From: Acidimicrobiales bacterium
Lineage (GTDB): Bacteria; Actinomycetota; Acidimicrobiia; Acidimicrobiales; SZUA-35
Direction of reading: 5' to 3'
NCBI GenBank assembly: GCA_041394265.1
Contig: JAWKIO010000005.1
Location: 372,001-436,000 of the forward strand
DNA: 64,000 nucleotides
Shown in pieces: positions 52,607 to 61,656 of this stretch. The translations under genes were made by a program, and so were the position numbers. The notes below the pieces were generated by a model. The model ran no database searches and was not told where the DNA came from. It was given only the letters and a program-made list of their open reading frames with translations. Numbering within the stretch: position 1 is the stretch's first letter; each line of letters starts with the position of its first letter.

Positions 52607-54507
52607 GCGGAGGCTCCGTTCTGGTTGTCGTTCTGATCGGCGCCGAGGAGCGCCTTGATATTGGTGGCCAGTTCGTTCGCCGTGAACGGCAGACCCATGA
52701 CCTTGCTGATCGGCTTGGCGTCGACCAGGAACTCGCTACGCAACACCTTCACGAGCTGCCCCTTGTTGAGTTCGGGCACGAACACGTGGTCGTAGCTGCG
52801 AACGATGTCGCCGAGGTTCGGCGGGAAGGGGTGCAGGTGCGTGATGTGCACGTGGTCGGCAGCGATGCCTTCGTCGGCGAGGACTTCCCTGGCCGAGGTG
52901 ATCGCGCCGTGGGTGGAGCCCCAGCCGACGAGGAGGATGTTGGCCGTCCCGTCGCCCTGCACTTCGGCAAGCGGGATGTCCTTCGCAATGCCATCGACCT
53001 TCGCCTGACGCAGGTCGGTCATGCGGGAGTGGTTCGACGGGTCGTAGTTGACGTTGCCGGTGACGTCGGCCTTCTCGAGACCGCCGACACGGTGCTCCAG
53101 GCCGGGTGTGCCCGGCAGCGCCCAGGGACGGGCGAGGGTCTCGGGGTCACGCTTGTAGGGATGGAAGACGTCATTGCCGTCGGCGTCGACGTCGTTCGGT
53201 CCGGTGGCGAAGTCGACGCTGATGTCGGGCAACGACTCGACGTCGGGCAGGAGCCACGGCTCGGCACCGTTGGCCAGATAGCCATCGGTCAACAGCAGCA
53301 CCGGGGTGCGGTACTTCAGGGCGATGCGGGAGGCCTCGATGGCGGCGTCGAAACACTGGGCGGGGCCATAGGCCGCCACCACCGGCATCGGCGACTCGCC
53401 GTGACGACCGTAGAGCGCCATGAGTAGATCGCTGGCCTCGGTCTTGGTGGGCAGACCGGTGGAGGGTCCGCCACGTTGCACGTCGATGATGACGAGGGGC
53501 AGCTCGATCGACACGGCGAGCCCGATGGTCTCGCCCTTGAGTGCCACACCCGGGCCGGAGGTGGTGGTGAAGGCGAGATGGCCGCCGAAGGCAGCGCCGA
53601 GTGCCGATCCGATGCCGGCGATCTCGTCTTCGGCCTGGAAGGTGCGAACACCGAAGTTCTTGTGGGCCGATAGCTCGTGAAGGATGTCGGACGCCGGGGT
53701 GATCGGGTAGCTGCCGAGGAAGACCGGAAGCTTGGCCAGCTGACCGGCAGCGATCATGCCCCATGCGGTGGCGGTGTTGCCGGTGATGTTCGTGTAGGTC
53801 CCCGGCCGCTGCGGCGCCGACTTGACCTGGTACTGGTTGCCGAACATCTCGGTGGTCTCGCCATAGGCGTGACCGGCGTGGAAGGCGGCCTTGTTGGCAG
53901 CGACGACCGTGGGGTTCTTGCCGAACTTGGCGTCGATCCAGTCGAGAGTGGGTTCGAGCGGACGGGAGAACATCCAGCTGACGAGGCCGAGGGCGAAGAA
54001 GTTCTTCGAGCGTTCGGCGTCGCGCTTCTTGACGTCGAGGTCTTCGGTGGCACCGAGCGTGAGTTCGCTCATCGGGACCTCATGCACGACATAGCCGTCG
54101 AGGCTGCCGTCGGTGCGCGGATCAACGGTGTAGCCGCACTTTTCGAAGTTGCGTTCGTCGAACGCGTCGGTGTTGAGGATCAGGGTGCCGTGGGGCTTGA
54201 GCCGTTGCAGCTGGCTCTTGAGGGCCGCAGGATTCATGGCCACCAACACGTCGGGCTGATCACCCGGCGTGTGGATGCTGTGGTCGGAGATGTGCACCTG
54301 GAAGGCAGACACACCCGCCTCGGTCCCCTGAGGTGCTCTGATCTCGGCCGGGAAATCGGGGAGCGTGGCAAGGTCGTTGCCCGCGATAGCGCTCGCCGAG
54401 GTGAACCGGTCACCCGTGAGCTGCATGCCATCCCCAGAGTCCCCTGCGAATCGGATGACCACGTGATCGAGTGTTTCCACTTCGACCCGGTCGACGATGT
54501 CGGTCAC
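52603..54507 (-). CDS. korA: 2-oxoglutarate:ferredoxin oxidoreductase alpha subunit (gamma-alpha fusion)
   Basis: 634 aa. The N-terminal 190 residues are the gamma domain (RFAGDSGDGMQLTGDRFT, PAEIRAPQGTEAGVSAFQV), followed by the alpha pyrimidine domain (GNTATAWGMIAAGQLAKLPVFLGSYPITPASDILHELS region, EDEIAGIGSALGAAF). This fused form is the usual actinobacterial KorA. GTG at 54507 has a perfect AGGAGG 5 nt upstream; the longer frame upstream was rejected. Confidence 0.92.
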   Translation of the reverse strand: MTDIVDRVEVETLDHVVIRFAGDSGDGMQLTGDRFTSASAIAGNDLATLPDFPAEIRAPQGTEAGVSAFQVHISDHSIHTPGDQPDVLVAMNPAALKSQLQRLKPHGTLILNTDAFDERNFEKCGYTVDPRTDGSLDGYVVHEVPMSELTLGATEDLDVKKRDAERSKNFFALGLVSWMFSRPLEPTLDWIDAKFGKNPTVVAANKAAFHAGHAYGETTEMFGNQYQVKSAPQRPGTYTNITGNTATAWGMIAAGQLAKLPVFLGSYPITPASDILHELSAHKNFGVRTFQAEDEIAGIGSALGAAFGGHLAFTTTSGPGVALKGETIGLAVSIELPLVIIDVQRGGPSTGLPTKTEASDLLMALYGRHGESPMPVVAAYGPAQCFDAAIEASRIALKYRTPVLLLTDGYLANGAEPWLLPDVESLPDISVDFATGPNDVDADGNDVFHPYKRDPETLARPWALPGTPGLEHRVGGLEKADVTGNVNYDPSNHSRMTDLRQAKVDGIAKDIPLAEVQGDGTANILLVGWGSTHGAITSAREVLADEGIAADHVHITHLHPFPPNLGDIVRSYDHVFVPELNKGQLVKVLRSEFLVDAKPISKVMGLPFTANELATNIKALLGADQNDNQNGASA

Positions 54508-54675
54508 TCTGCCTCCTGTCCTGCGCCGGACGCACGGTGCGCCCTGCGGAACGGAGCCGGAGGTTCTCGCAGCATCGGCCCTACCGGCCGATGCTGACCC
54601 CACCAGCCCCGTTGCTGGTGTGTCGCCATTGCTGGTGAAACGTTGCCAACCTAGTGCACTCAAGCCATCCGTCAA
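54508..54675 (-). promoter_or_regulatory. korAB promoter and structured ~134-nt leader
   Basis: On the minus strand TTGACG (54675-54670) and TAGGTT (54653-54648), 16 bp apart, form a sigma70-like promoter, placing transcription start near 54641. The leader holds a 7-bp inverted repeat CACCAGC/GCTGGTG (54601-54620), then a perfect 11-bp hairpin with 5-nt loop (arms 54570-54580 and 54586-54596), a near-palindrome at 54527-54543, and ends in AGGAGG. Most other genes here have almost no leader, so this is a candidate cis-regulatory RNA or operator region. Confidence 0.5.
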
Positions 54676-54713
54676 GGGGACTTCGTACCCTGATTGCCCG
54701 AGCCCGCGGACGG

Positions 54714-55178
54714 TCAGAGCGAGCGCTTCATCCCGACGTGACTGGGCTCGAAGCCGAGACGGGCGTAGAACCGTTGGGCCCCCGTGCGCTCGTTGCTGCT
54801 CATCAGCTGCACCTGATCCGCTCCCGCCTTCCGGGCCTCGGACATGAGATGGTCGACCAACACGTAGCCGATGCCGCGACCTCGCATCGCCGACATCACG
54901 CGCACCCCTTCGATTTGGGCGACGGTCGCACCGCCGTGTCCGAGTCCGGGCAGGATCGACAGCTGGGCGCAACAGACCGGCTCGCGATGAAAGATGCCGA
55001 CGACGAGCCGATGGTGCGGATCCGCCTCGATCCGCTCGAAGGCGCGGCGGTAGGGCTCGAGGTCATCGGTCTCGCGGTCTCGCCCGAGGATGTCGTCGCG
55101 CAGCAATTCGACAACGGCCGGCAGGTCGGCGGCGACCGCGTCGCGGAACTCGACCATGTCGGGGTCGGAGATGCTCAT
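54714..55178 (-). CDS. GNAT-family N-acetyltransferase
   Basis: 154 aa. FRDAVAADLPAVVELLRDD, then VAQIEGVRVMSAMRGRGIGYVLVDHLMSEAR with the R-G-x-G-I-G acetyl-CoA loop, and GAQRFYARLGFEPSHVGM. Resembles small GNATs acting on amino acids or small molecules. The ATG at 55178 was chosen; longer upstream frame crosses into the divergent aminotransferase gene. Confidence 0.88.
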   Translation of the reverse strand: MSISDPDMVEFRDAVAADLPAVVELLRDDILGRDRETDDLEPYRRAFERIEADPHHRLVVGIFHREPVCCAQLSILPGLGHGGATVAQIEGVRVMSAMRGRGIGYVLVDHLMSEARKAGADQVQLMSSNERTGAQRFYARLGFEPSHVGMKRSL

Positions 55179-55229
55179 CGCTCCCGCACGGTAGCGGGCG
55201 GCACGGCACGGGATGGGTCGACGGCGAAG

Positions 55230-55244
55230 TAGCTTGTCGCCGTG
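55230..55244 (+). promoter_or_regulatory. Leaderless-type -10 element of the aminotransferase gene
   Basis: TAGCTT (55230-55235) is 6 nt before the GTG at 55242, with the spacer GTCGCC also seen before the SDR and MocA genes. Confidence 0.5.
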
Positions 55245-56423
55245 ACTCGCGCTCCTCATCTGTCCAGCCGACTCCAGGGTTTCGGCACGACCATCTTCGC
55301 CCAGATGTCGGCGCTCGCCCTCGAGACCGGCGCGCTGAACCTGGGGCAGGGGTTCCCCGACACCGACGGTCCGAGCGAGGTGTCCGAGGCGGCGGTCGCC
55401 GCCATTCGTGGCGGGATCAACCAGTACCCACCGGTGATCGGAACACCAGAACTGCGCAACGCCGTCGCCGAACATCAGCGACGCTTCTGGGGGCTCGAGT
55501 TCGATCCGGCCACCGAGGTGCTGGCCACCGCCGGGGCCACCGAGGCGCTCGCCGCTGCTCTGATGGCGCTGTGCGAGACCGGCGATGAGGTGGTCGTGTT
55601 CGACCCGACCTACGACTCCTACGCGGCCGGCATCAACATGGCCGGCGCCGTCATCCGTCCGGTGCTCCTCCATGCCCCCGACGCCGCACACGATCGGTTC
55701 TGGTTCGACCCCGACGTCCTGCGGCGCGCCTTCACCGCCCGCACCCGGCTGATCCTGGTGAACACCCCGCACAATCCCACGGGCAAGGTCTTCGACGATG
55801 ACGAGTTGCGACTGATCGCTGCACTGTGCGTCGAGCACGACGTGTTGGCGATCACCGATGAGGTCTATGAACACCTCGTCTTCGACGGCCTTCAGCATCG
55901 CTGCCTCGCCTCCTACCCCGGGATGGCCGATCGCACGCTCACCGTGTCGTCGGGCGGCAAGACCTTCTCGTTCACCGGGTGGAAGATCGGTTGGGTATGT
56001 GGACCATCCGATCTGGTGGCGGCGGTGCGAACGGCGAAGCAGTTCCTCACCTTCGTCAACGGTGCCCCGTTCCAGCCCGCCATCGCCACTGGTCTGCGCC
56101 TGCCCGATTCGTACTTCACCGACTTCGTCGCGGCGCATCAGGGCAAGCGCGATCGACTCGCCGCTGCCCTCACGGCCGCCGGTTTCGCTGTGCACCCGCC
56201 GGAGGGCACCTACTTCATCACGGCCGACATCCGCCCTCTGGGCCGGACCGACGGCATCGAGTTCTGCCTCGAGCTCCCGAAGACCGGCGGTGTCGTCGCC
56301 ATCCCGAGCGCGGTGTTCTATCAGGACCGACGAGATGGCGAGAGCCTGATCCGCTTCTGCTTCGCGAAGAACGATGCGATGCTCGAGCAGGCTGGCAACC
56401 AACTGGTCGACGCATTGGCCTGA
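55242..56423 (+). CDS. PLP-dependent aminotransferase class I (glutamine/methionine transaminase type)
   Basis: 393 aa, fold-type I. LNLGQGFPDTDGP, INQYPPVIGTPELR, the Asn/Pro motif NTPHNPTGKVF, DEVYEHLVFDG and the PLP lysine in SSGGKTFSFTGWKIGW are all present. The sequence style is that of kynurenine/glutamine transaminase K and YbdL. It lies 44 bp before an omega-amidase, which in many bacteria partners such a transaminase to make glutamine-dependent transamination irreversible, for example in methionine salvage. DapC is an alternative role. Confidence 0.88.
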   Translation: MTRAPHLSSRLQGFGTTIFAQMSALALETGALNLGQGFPDTDGPSEVSEAAVAAIRGGINQYPPVIGTPELRNAVAEHQRRFWGLEFDPATEVLATAGATEALAAALMALCETGDEVVVFDPTYDSYAAGINMAGAVIRPVLLHAPDAAHDRFWFDPDVLRRAFTARTRLILVNTPHNPTGKVFDDDELRLIAALCVEHDVLAITDEVYEHLVFDGLQHRCLASYPGMADRTLTVSSGGKTFSFTGWKIGWVCGPSDLVAAVRTAKQFLTFVNGAPFQPAIATGLRLPDSYFTDFVAAHQGKRDRLAAALTAAGFAVHPPEGTYFITADIRPLGRTDGIEFCLELPKTGGVVAIPSAVFYQDRRDGESLIRFCFAKNDAMLEQAGNQLVDALA

Positions 56424-56467
56424 ACCTGCCCGCCACGACCATCACCATCACGAAAGGGAGCGTCGCC

Positions 56468-57244
56468 ATGAGGGTTGCCGGGGTGCAACACGACATCGTC
56501 TGGGAACAGGGTGAGGCGACACGCCGCCGTCTCGAACCCCAGATCGCCGCTGCCGCCGGCACGGGCGCCGATCTGATCGCCGTGAGCGAGATGTTCGCCA
56601 ACGGATTCTCGATGAACACCGCAGTCGTCGCCGAACCGATGGAAGGACCGAGTCTCGAGTTCCTCGTCGGCCAGGCCGGCCGACACGGCGTGATCTTGGT
56701 CGGCTCGATCTCGACGAACCACCCCGACCATCCCCTACCGATCAACCGCCTCGTCGTCGTCGACGGGAATGGGCTCGTCGCCGAGTACGCGAAGATCCAT
56801 CCCTTCAGCTTCTCCGGTGAGGACCAGCACTACTCGGCCGGGAACTCCTTCCTCACGCTCGATCTGCATGGGGTCCGTTGCACGTTCTTCGTCTGCTACG
56901 ACCTGCGCTTCGCCGACGAGTTCTGGGTGAACGCCGCGGCGACCGATCTCTACGTGATCGTCGCCAACTGGCCAGGCGGTCGGCGGTTGCACTGGCAGAC
57001 GCTGCTGCGCGCCCGCGCCATCGAGAACCAGGCGTACGTGCTGGGCGTCAACCGGGTCGGGCTCGACGGCAACGACGGCGACGAACAGCGCCTGCTCTAC
57101 ACCGGTGATTCGATGCTCATCGATCCGCTCGGCGAGTTGCTCGCCACGGCGGCCGGCAGCGAGACCGTCATCGTCGGCGATGTCGACCCTGCCATCGTCA
57201 CCGAAGTACGGACTCGATTTCCGTTTCAGGCGGATCGTCGCTGA
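56468..57244 (+). CDS. Nitrilase-superfamily omega-amidase (YafV type)
   Basis: 258 aa. The catalytic triad is visible: Glu in AVSEMFANGFS, Lys in AKIHPFSFSGE and Cys in FFVCYDLRFADEFW. Length and motifs match omega-amidases (YafV/Nit2), which hydrolyse alpha-ketoglutaramate and related compounds to the keto acid and ammonia. ATG at 56468 with AAGGGAG upstream. Its 3' end overlaps the convergent membrane-protein gene by 47 bp. Confidence 0.88.
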   Translation: MRVAGVQHDIVWEQGEATRRRLEPQIAAAAGTGADLIAVSEMFANGFSMNTAVVAEPMEGPSLEFLVGQAGRHGVILVGSISTNHPDHPLPINRLVVVDGNGLVAEYAKIHPFSFSGEDQHYSAGNSFLTLDLHGVRCTFFVCYDLRFADEFWVNAAATDLYVIVANWPGGRRLHWQTLLRARAIENQAYVLGVNRVGLDGNDGDEQRLLYTGDSMLIDPLGELLATAAGSETVIVGDVDPAIVTEVRTRFPFQADRR

Positions 57245-59000
57245 GCACCGGCGCTTCGTCGGCCGCCTGGTTCAGGCGGGCCGCTCGCTGCCGGAACCGT
57301 TGTGCGGCACCGAGCTCGCCGAGGTTCACGAAGAACAGCAAACCGGCACCGGTGACCAGCAGCGCGCCGAGTGCATAGCGGCTGATGGTCAGCACATCGC
57401 CGATGGCGAACAGGAAGACCGCGGCGATCACCGCGTAGAGGCCGATGATCCGTATGGCGGCCTGGAAGTGACGGCGGGCCAACTGTTCGCCGATCGTGGC
57501 CACGGCCCCGGCGATGAGGAAGACACCACCGAATCGCACCGTGTCGAAGAAGAAGATGGCGGCGATGGCGGCGAGCAGCATCGGCACGCTCGCTGCCGCC
57601 CAGAAGGCGAGGATCCAGCCCGATCCAGCGGGTGGCGGCAGCGGGACGGCGGGGTGTCGCAGGTGGGCGCGAATGTCGTCGTCGACCGGGCGTCCCGAAC
57701 CCAGGCGCCGACCGAGGTCGACCAGTTCGCTCCGCTGGCGCAGGAGCTCGGTGAGCCGAGCCGATTCCTCGGCCATCTCTCCCGGGTTGCCCGTCTGCTG
57801 AGCGAGGGGTAGCAGGCGACCACGGCGACGGATCTGCTCGTCGATGTCGACGAGGGCCCGCGCCAACTTCTCCCGGTTCACCCGCTCGGGGGTCGCCGAT
57901 GGTGGCGGTGTGCCGTGGAGGCCGACGAAACCGACGGGGTCGGCCCACGACGCCCGGACGTCACCTTGGCGGTCGAACTTGGGTCCTGAGGGTCCGCGCT
58001 CACCCTCCATGGGGTCGCCGGTATCGAGGCCCCACAGCCCCCGGAAGTCCGAGATCCACGGCGTGTCGTCGCCGATCATGCGGAGATCCCAATGCTCGAT
58101 CGACCGACCGTCGCCGACGGCCGACTCGACGAACGGCGCACCGAGCGCCGGACCCAGGCCTCGCTCGGTCGCCTCGTCGTGGATACGCAACACCGACCTC
58201 GCCCAACGTTGCAGTCGGAGCAACCACCGCAACGCGGGCACGTCGAGACGGGTCACGTAGTCACCGGGACGGAAGAACAGCGCATGCGACCCGGCTCCGG
58301 CGTGCAACACCGGGTGTCCGCCCTCCTTGATGACCTCGGGATCGTTCCAGTGCCGTCGAAGGTCGGCCCCGGCGTGATCGTGACTGGAAGCGGCAACCCA
58401 GCGGGGCTCGAGGTTGGCCGGGTCGACGAAGATCCAGGCCTGTTCCCAGTCGGCCTCGTGGTCGTTGAGCCCGCGGTACCCGGTGCGCCAGTCGTTCATC
58501 ACGTAGAAGTAGGAGTAGTGCAACACCAACCACTCCCCCGCCGATTGCGCCCGGGCATAGCAGACCGGCGTGCGGTGGAGCCCGAGGCGCTCGGCCTTGA
58601 GCGCGGCCGCAGGTGTGGTGCGCCGAGGCGTAGTGGGGCGGACGAACACACTGAGGAGGAACAGCGCGTCGAGCACACGCCCGAACAGACCGACCCGGCC
58701 GAGTCGGGGGCTGAGGAGCTTGCGGGCGAGACGGCTGGCCTCTTCCTTGACGACCGCCTTGAGGTCGTCGTCGTCGACCCACCGCAGCGACGCCCGATTG
58801 CCCCACCGGTGGTCGAGATCGGCGGCCGAGATCGTGCCCGGCGAAGCCACTTCTGCCCCGTCGACCCACAGTCCGGCCGAGGCCACATACGGCTCGATCT
58901 CGGTCGGGAAGAACAGCTCGCGATCGTCGAACCGCAGGATCGGGGCGTGACGCTGCAGCAGCGCACGGACGTCGAGCGCCGACGCGGCGTCGGTGCTCAT
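57198..59000 (-). CDS. Large membrane protein with Vps62/DUF946-like core, function unknown
   Basis: 600 aa. The middle (about 150-330) has HYSYFYVMNDWRTGYRGLNDHEADWEQAWIF in overlapping pieces, SSHDHAGADLRRHW and GGHPVLHAGAGSHALFF. This order (acid-D-W-E, then H-x-H/G, then G-H-P-V-x-x-x-x-G-S-H-A) resembles the plant Vps62/DUF946 family, a tentative match. Residues about 405-450 form a helical coiled-coil-like region; four hydrophobic segments (about 485-570) end the protein. The start at 59000 has GGAG 7 nt upstream; 59012 is possible. Divergent from a phosphohistidine-domain gene. Confidence 0.6.
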   Translation of the reverse strand: MSTDAASALDVRALLQRHAPILRFDDRELFFPTEIEPYVASAGLWVDGAEVASPGTISAADLDHRWGNRASLRWVDDDDLKAVVKEEASRLARKLLSPRLGRVGLFGRVLDALFLLSVFVRPTTPRRTTPAAALKAERLGLHRTPVCYARAQSAGEWLVLHYSYFYVMNDWRTGYRGLNDHEADWEQAWIFVDPANLEPRWVAASSHDHAGADLRRHWNDPEVIKEGGHPVLHAGAGSHALFFRPGDYVTRLDVPALRWLLRLQRWARSVLRIHDEATERGLGPALGAPFVESAVGDGRSIEHWDLRMIGDDTPWISDFRGLWGLDTGDPMEGERGPSGPKFDRQGDVRASWADPVGFVGLHGTPPPSATPERVNREKLARALVDIDEQIRRRGRLLPLAQQTGNPGEMAEESARLTELLRQRSELVDLGRRLGSGRPVDDDIRAHLRHPAVPLPPPAGSGWILAFWAAASVPMLLAAIAAIFFFDTVRFGGVFLIAGAVATIGEQLARRHFQAAIRIIGLYAVIAAVFLFAIGDVLTISRYALGALLVTGAGLLFFVNLGELGAAQRFRQRAARLNQAADEAPVLSDDPPETEIESVLR

Positions 59001-59112
59001 CGTTGACTCCATGGCCCACCCACGTCTGCGACCGTAGCGCTCATATCGAGTACCTTTCGGCCGGGCCCCGCCGTCCATGACCTGCCCGACCATCGAAACC
59101 CGAAGGACCCTC

Positions 59113-60759
59113 ATGCCCATCTGGCTTGCCGACAACCCACTCAGCACGCGCTGGCCGCTCTACACCCGCGGCAACGTCGGTGAGGTGTTCCCGGAGGTGG
59201 TCCTTCCCTTCACGTGGAGCGTCTATGGGCAGGAGGCCGAGAACGGCTGGAGGGACTCCTATCAGCGGCTCGGCCTGATCGCCGACGGTGACTTCCCCGA
59301 CGACGAGAACATGATCATCCTCGGCGTGTTCGGGGGCTACTGCTACATCAACGCCAGCTACGTCCGCCTCCTCGGAGTCCGAGCGCCCGGCGGCAAGGTC
59401 GAGGTCATCGATCAGCAGTTCTTCGGCGAATCCGATGCACCGCCGTACACCGAGCGTCCGGGCGACAAGAACCGCAAGGCCTCGGCGAAACTCGGCAAGT
59501 CGGTACTCCAGCTCCTCGGCACCAAATCGCTGCCGGCGCTCGAGGAAGACAAACGACGGGTTGCCGCCTGGATCGCCCAATATCCGGCGGCCGACGCGCC
59601 CGACGACGTCCTCATGGACTACATCGAGGGGTTCAAGCCACTCTTCCGTCACTTGTTCGGTCGCCACATCGACAACACGTTCGGCGTCGCGCTGGTGTCA
59701 GGAGCGCTGCAAGACCTCCTCGTCAAGATCGGCCGGGGCGACCAGCTCGTGTCGATCCTGGGCGGCATCGGCGATGTCGAGTCGGCTGCCCCGTCTGCGG
59801 CCATGTGGAAGTTGGCCCACTCGCCCCACGATCGTGCCTCCGACGAGTGGCAGCGTGAGTTCGCGGCGTTCCTCGCCGAGTTCGGCAGCCGGGGGCCCAA
59901 CGAGTGGGACCTTGGCTCCGACCCGTGGGCGTATCGTCCCCAACTGGCGCTCGCTGCCATCGATCGGATGGCTGCGGCCGATGAGAGCCACGACCCTTCG
60001 GCCCAGAGCACCCGCCTGGCCTCCGAGCGCGAAGCCGCCATCCACCAAGCCCGGGGAGAACTCAATCGCATCGACCGAGTCGTGTTCGACAAGGCGTTGC
60101 GAGCCACGACGCTCTACTCGCAGGCCCGGGAGCGTTCCAAGACCACGATCATCCGTGCCATCCACTCGGTGCGGGAAGCACAGCGCGAACTGGCCCGGCG
60201 CGCCGCCGAGCGAGGTGGGGTCGCCGACCCCAAAGCGTCATGTCTGCTCGAGTTCGACGAGTTCCGCCAATACCTCGAGAACCCAACCCCGTGGCTGTCG
60301 GTGATCGCCGAACGGCAGACTCGCTACGAGCAACTGGCGGGACTGATCCCTCCGTTCATCCTCGACGGCGAGATCCCGCCGATCGAGACCTGGGAGCAGC
60401 GGGGTGCTCCGGCCGACACCGTCAGCGTCGGTCAACAACTCAAGGGCATCGCCGGTTGCCCGGGCGTTGCTCGCGGCACCGCCGTCGTCGTGCTCGATCC
60501 TGGCGATCCCCGCCAGCTCGGGCCAGGCGACGTGCTCGTCGCCCCGATCACCGACCCATCGTGGACCCCACTGTTCCTGGCAGCCGAGGCGGTCGTCGTC
60601 GACGTGGGGGCCACGATGAGCCACGCCATCATCGTGTCGCGTGAACTTGGCATTCCGTGCGTGGTGTCGGCGGTCGGCGCCACCCGCAGCATCCCCGACG
60701 GCGCCACCATCGAGGTCGACGGGAATACCGGCATCGTCACCGTGATCGAGCTTCCCTGA
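59113..60759 (+). CDS. PEP-utilizing-enzyme mobile (phosphohistidine) domain protein without ATP-grasp
   Basis: 548 aa. Residues 1-390 are helical and unlike a known catalytic domain; they resemble the linker part of PEP synthase/rifampin-phosphotransferase-like proteins. Residues about 450-545 are the swivelling phosphohistidine domain with GATMSHAIIVSRELGIPCVV (catalytic His504). The ATP-binding domain that would phosphorylate the histidine is absent, so the protein needs a partner, is a phosphorelay carrier, or is a remnant. ATG at 59113 has GAAGGA upstream. Confidence 0.8.
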   Translation: MPIWLADNPLSTRWPLYTRGNVGEVFPEVVLPFTWSVYGQEAENGWRDSYQRLGLIADGDFPDDENMIILGVFGGYCYINASYVRLLGVRAPGGKVEVIDQQFFGESDAPPYTERPGDKNRKASAKLGKSVLQLLGTKSLPALEEDKRRVAAWIAQYPAADAPDDVLMDYIEGFKPLFRHLFGRHIDNTFGVALVSGALQDLLVKIGRGDQLVSILGGIGDVESAAPSAAMWKLAHSPHDRASDEWQREFAAFLAEFGSRGPNEWDLGSDPWAYRPQLALAAIDRMAAADESHDPSAQSTRLASEREAAIHQARGELNRIDRVVFDKALRATTLYSQARERSKTTIIRAIHSVREAQRELARRAAERGGVADPKASCLLEFDEFRQYLENPTPWLSVIAERQTRYEQLAGLIPPFILDGEIPPIETWEQRGAPADTVSVGQQLKGIAGCPGVARGTAVVVLDPGDPRQLGPGDVLVAPITDPSWTPLFLAAEAVVVDVGATMSHAIIVSRELGIPCVVSAVGATRSIPDGATIEVDGNTGIVTVIELP

Positions 60760-60768
60760 GCGGAAGGC

Positions 60769-61386
60769 TCACGCGAGCAGACCTCGCTCGATGAGGGCCT
60801 CGCGAGCCTCGGTGACGCCGCGCGTGAGGTGGGCATCGATGCCGAGCCGGCGGGCGGTGTCGACGTTGGGCTGGTTGTCGTCGAGGAACATGATTCGCTC
60901 CGCTGGCATGTTCAGGTCGGCGATCACGTGCTCGAAGATGTCGGCGTCAGGCTTCGCCAGTCCGAGTCGGTACGACAGGTAGTGGCGATCGAACAGATCG
61001 GGGATGCGACCGCTGTCGACCTGCTCACGCCAGTGCAGCTCGTTGGTGTTCGACAGCACCGCGACGATGGGCGCCTGCTCGCTGCCGCGCAGTTCGTCCA
61101 TCATCGCGACTGCCCCGTCGAACAGACCCTTCGGCCACTGTGCGAATCGGTCGACCAACTCGGCGCCGCCGAAGCTCAGTCCGAGTTCGGCCACCAGCCG
61201 GTCTCCGAAGGTCGCGACATCGCACTGCCCCATCTCGAAGGCCCGCACGGTCGGGCTCTGCAACCAGCGGGCCCAGAACTCGTCGACCGGTAGCGGATCG
61301 TCGCCGAGGATCTCGGTCAGCGGACCGAGTTCGACCAGCACGCCTCCCATGTCGAAGACCACGGCACCGATCGGCTCGTTCTGCAT
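60769..61386 (-). CDS. HAD-superfamily hydrolase
   Basis: 205 aa. Motif I VVFDMGGVLVEL (second Asp replaced by Gly, as in YihX-type phosphatases), motif II VLSNTNELHW, motif III lysine in GLAKPDADIF and motif IV FLDDNQPNVDTA. Cap domain type IA. Likely small-molecule phosphatase. TAGCTT lies 6 nt before the ATG. Confidence 0.88.
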   Translation of the reverse strand: MQNEPIGAVVFDMGGVLVELGPLTEILGDDPLPVDEFWARWLQSPTVRAFEMGQCDVATFGDRLVAELGLSFGGAELVDRFAQWPKGLFDGAVAMMDELRGSEQAPIVAVLSNTNELHWREQVDSGRIPDLFDRHYLSYRLGLAKPDADIFEHVIADLNMPAERIMFLDDNQPNVDTARRLGIDAHLTRGVTEAREALIERGLLA

Positions 61387-61398
61387 CCCGGCAAGCTA
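61384..61398 (-). promoter_or_regulatory. Leaderless-type -10 element of the HAD gene
   Basis: TAGCTT (61398-61393, minus strand) precedes the ATG at 61386 by 6 nt. Confidence 0.5.
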
Positions 61399-61656
61399 GT
61401 GGCTCCTCGACAGCAGGGGAACGCCGCCTCGCATGACGCCGCAACTTCGACATTTTCGCAGGTCAGAGTTGTGTCACATGCCGTGGTTAGGGTGGTGTTG
61501 CTGGTGCTTCGGTGGTCCGGCAGGGCGGATCGATGGCTCGCCCTCGAGCACCAGGGTCTTCGCGACTCGGGTGGCTGCTGTCCGAACAACACGAATCGGC
61601 ACCCCACACCGGCCCGTCAGGTGTGTGTGGGGTGTCGTCGTCTGTGAGGAACCGTG

